A stretch of 64,000 bases of DNA from Phylloscopus collybita (taxonomy: Eukaryota > Chordata > Aves > Passeriformes > Phylloscopidae): assembly GCA_027886175.1 (NCBI GenBank), contig JAJNNQ010000024.1, positions 32,901,001 to 32,965,000 of the forward strand, given 5' to 3'. This document shows, in pieces, positions 61,201 through 64,000 of this stretch. The notes under the pieces were generated by a model that was given only the letters and a program-made list of their open reading frames with translations, was not told the origin of the DNA and searched no databases. Each line of letters begins with the position of its first letter. Position 1 is the stretch's first letter. The position numbers and the translations under genes were made by a program.

Positions 61201-64000
61201 AACCTCTGACTTACATAAATGAATTTATGCTTGATTTGCTTAATTGCCTCCACATTAAAAATTCTGCCAGACATTGAGCCCTGAAGTGCTTACTTCCCAT
61301 TTTTGCATTAGGAAGTTCTTCATATTTGGCCTTTGTATGAGGTAATCCACTGTGTATTCATCAGACTTTGGGTTTTTCCCTCAATTGCAAAGAAACCTTC
61401 AAAGCTGAAATATGCACAGCTTTATTTGCATCTGAAACAGCAAAGAGGGAGCTGTCTAGTGGTAGCAGAAGATTGAGATTCTGATCTTTTCTTTTGTTTC
61501 AATTGCAGTGCAGTGATGTTCTTTGGCTTACAATTTAATGGCAGTGTGAGACAAAATAGCAGAAAACTTGCTTGGGTTGTCATCTGTCACTTAAATTAGT
61601 TAAAGGAGGACAAAGGAATGGAAAAATTCGAGTTAACATGAATAAGGCAGATTTTTCTTTTTTAATATAATATTGGACATTGTCCTTCTTTAGCTTGATG
61701 GGTAATATCTAAGAGAGTTTTACATGATAAAAATAGTAAAGCCAAAGATGGTAAAGGAGATAAAGTAAGCCCTTCTGCCTGACATCTGAACTAAGTTGTG
61801 CAGCTTGGTGTGCAGCCCTCTAGTAAGAGACAGCTGAGGGAGGTGTGCAGCTACAGTCTCTGTATATCACAGCAGCACCTCCTGGGTGCTCACCTTCAGC
61901 GAGGAGGATTGGAGCATGCAGAGCAGAACAGTTTGTGTTCCAGTCTTTCACAGGCTTTTAAACACAAATGTGTTTTACTGCTAACAACCTGTTTGGGTGG
62001 AGAAGCGGAAAAGGCTAGAAATTGAAGTGTCAACTATGGACATATTTTTCTTCAGTCACTGCAAGGTTTTTTGTTTGTTTGTTTTTTTCCTCCCTCCGTT
62101 GATACTGTCCCCTTCTGCAAGCCATTAAATCACTAGGAAATACCAAGCTGAAAACTCTGCAAAGAAAGCTTTTCTTAGCTTCTGCTCTTTCCTGCTTTTA
62201 GCAACTGCTGAAAAAGGTTGCACTTTACCTGGGCTTTGGGCTGCCTGTGAGATGTGTTTCTCTAGGCATAGTCTGACACTATTGAACTCCCTGTACAAAG
62301 AATCCAAAAGCAATTTGGCTACAAACATAAAGGTGGTCACAACCACTAATGTGTATGACAGAAGTTGCTCTTAATGGAAGACTTTTTCCCATACCTCTAC
62401 TGTAAAGGAGTATTTTAGCAATGGAAATTTTAAGAAGGAGAGATCAGCAAAGAAAGAGACATCAGCAAATCAAACTGTAATTTGGATTCTGGAGTAGCCT
62501 TTCAATGAGTATCTTCCTCTGTACAATCCCTCTCTTAGAATAAATTGCTGGATTCGATTAGAAAAAAAAATGAAAAGGGCTGTTTTAAATGAGGCTGATA
62601 ATGTATTCATGTGGTGGGATCTTTATAGGTGAAATGTCAGCAATGAAGAATTGCAGCACCTAGCACACCTGAGCATTCCCCTTCCTACCCTTAGCTTGGG
62701 ACTGATAAGCACTCGATACTCAGGCTGTGTCTAGCAAGTGTCGTTGGTTTTCTTTTTTTCCTGCCTTACGTGCTATACCCCAACAAGGGGACTGGAATTA
62801 ACTAACAGCTTTGTATAAGTTACAAGCCAGAACCAATTAGCCTTTCAAATAGTTTTGCTTTGTTTAGCTCTACAGAGCAGAACACAAAGTAGTGGTAGTT
62901 TATTTACTGAAGTTCTTTAATCTTGTTCTGAATGCAAATGAGGAGCTGCTGTGCTGACTGCTTTGAATAGTCAAGTATTGGAGCTTGCTTTTACCTGTTG
63001 TCAAACATAAGGGCTCTGTTGTCTGTCTTGTTCTATATACATGCACTGATAACACAGTGTGTGCTACTAACCTCATCCTTAAAGCCAAAAGGAGTTCACA
63101 AATTTGCCTTTATGGACTTTTGGAAGGCAGGTTTCACTTTGCATTATTACAGTAACCTATTTTATGTGAGATGACTAGACATGCTTACAGGACAGTAGGA
63201 TCTGAACGCCCCAGTTGCAGCAGAGTGAGAGGCAGTCCCTGTCTCACAGACAGTCAAAAAGAACGAGGGGTCTGAGGAGGCCCATAGAGCACAATAAGGA
63301 CACTGGTTTGTAAGCACACTTCTTTGTGTGAGGTTTAGTGGCTTTTAAAAATAGACAGCAAAGGTTTGTAATTTTTCTGTTTCATGTAAAACAAAGGCAG
63401 AATTAGATAGTAGCTAACTAGAAGCAAGATGAGAAAGTTAAGTCAGTGAACAAGGAAGAAAAAAATACTGGGAGGCTTGGGGGCCGCTGGAGAGAGGCAA
63501 AAAGAGCAAGGCACAGCTGCTTGGAACAAACTGCCTTTTGGCAGGAGGAAACCAGTGTTCAGAATAAAAAAACATAGAAAATAATTGAATGTCACCAGTG
63601 TCTAAAAATCCTCCCTGCTGCAGTGACTTCTGCCTCACACTCAGGCATGACTGGCCACATTTTTTCTCTTCTTTAATCTGTACGTCTTGGAGGTGGTATT
63701 ACATGGATTTAAAGTTTGTGAATAAAAAAGGAGAGTGATTTAAAGATCACGAGACAAAAAATAAATTATTGCTTTGACTTTTTATAAGTCAGGTGATTGC
63801 ATTCAAATTCATCAAGCCTACAGTGAGTCAGATTTTGCTCACGGGTCTTTTCAGAGTGTGCAGCCTTCTCACTATATAATTAGATTGAATCCAAACAATC
63901 TGTAATAGTTGTTTGAAATGCTTCCTGGAAAGTTTTTCCCCATAGTGATGCTCAGTGTGGGACTAGCACATAGTCTATTCAGGTGTTTGCTTTCAGGAAA

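Larger units (their letters stand above)
22531..64000 (+). other. ACER3: ACER3 gene, 5' part (exons 1-6 of a longer gene, runs off the right edge)
   Basis: The joined reading frame of six exons gives 146 residues that align without gaps to the N-terminal half of vertebrate alkaline ceramidase 3. Exon lengths of 103, 111, 53, 53, 82 and 36 nt keep one frame throughout, and every junction is GT-AG. Introns measure 19,038, 7,003, 4,169, 2,164 and 1,137 bp, and the sixth is open at the window end. The family protein is about 267 residues, so roughly 120 C-terminal residues, including the HxxxH zinc motif (His217/His221 in the human enzyme), are not in this window. The enzyme is a seven-pass ER/Golgi membrane hydrolase that splits unsaturated long-chain ceramides, dihydroceramides and phytoceramides into a sphingoid base and fatty acid at alkaline pH, stimulated by calcium. 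The identification is from recalled family sequence; the exon structure is seen directly. Confidence 0.96.
56480..64000 (+). other. ACER3 intron 6, 5' part (open at window end)
   Basis: Begins with donor gtaaat after exon 6. It contains the candidate alternative last exon (57,463), a compact cluster of direct and inverted repeats (58,150-58,236), and an unexplained 540-bp open frame at 60,177-60,716. I could not identify the next ACER3 exon before 64,000. Confidence 0.8.

Noticed and set aside
61516..61560. Apparent ACER3 exon 7 (acceptor ttgcag, then a Val-Met-Phe reading)
   Set aside because: The match to the family is two or three residues, the acceptor is not adjacent in the required phase, and the following sequence does not match.

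Overview
This is vertebrate nuclear DNA, almost certainly from a bird. Genes are sparse and interrupted by long GT-AG introns, there is one CpG-island promoter, and the interspersed repeats I recognise are CR1 LINEs. These carry the typical CR1 3' end: an 'aggttggatgggg' / 'aaggtcccttccaac' tail ending in imperfect ATTCTATG octamers. Turtle or crocodile DNA also carries CR1 and cannot be excluded from sequence alone. I see no operons, CRISPR arrays, rRNA or tRNA genes.

Layout. Positions 1-22,150 are intergenic. They hold twelve CR1 copies or fragments in both orientations, a few simple repeats, a possible processed retrocopy 3' end near 2,650-2,750, and no protein-coding gene I can support. 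A CpG island (about 22,200-23,110) is the promoter and first exon of ACER3, alkaline ceramidase 3. ACER3 runs on the + strand from 22,531 past the right edge.

Six coding exons can be read with consensus splice sites and matching phases: 22,531-22,633; 41,672-41,782; 48,786-48,838; 53,008-53,060; 55,225-55,306; 56,444-56,479. Together they encode residues 1-146 of a protein whose family is about 267 residues long. The rest of the protein, including the second zinc-histidine motif, must lie beyond 64,000. Intron 1 is 19 kb and nearly free of CR1. The only two CR1 fragments inside the gene are antisense to it.

Function. ACER3 is a seven-transmembrane ER/Golgi hydrolase that cleaves long-chain unsaturated ceramides to sphingosine and fatty acid. 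The part seen here has the N-terminal calcium-site region, Ser77, zinc ligand His81 and Asp92.

I did not find an undescribed multi-gene system. The observations most worth checking are a possible alternative last exon of ACER3 (57,463-57,537) with a downstream AATAAA, a perfect 16-bp inverted repeat at 58,201-58,236, the uneven CR1 distribution, an out-of-frame uORF overlapping the ACER3 start, an Asp-to-Glu change at a calcium ligand, and the retrocopy-like signature at 2,653-2,699.
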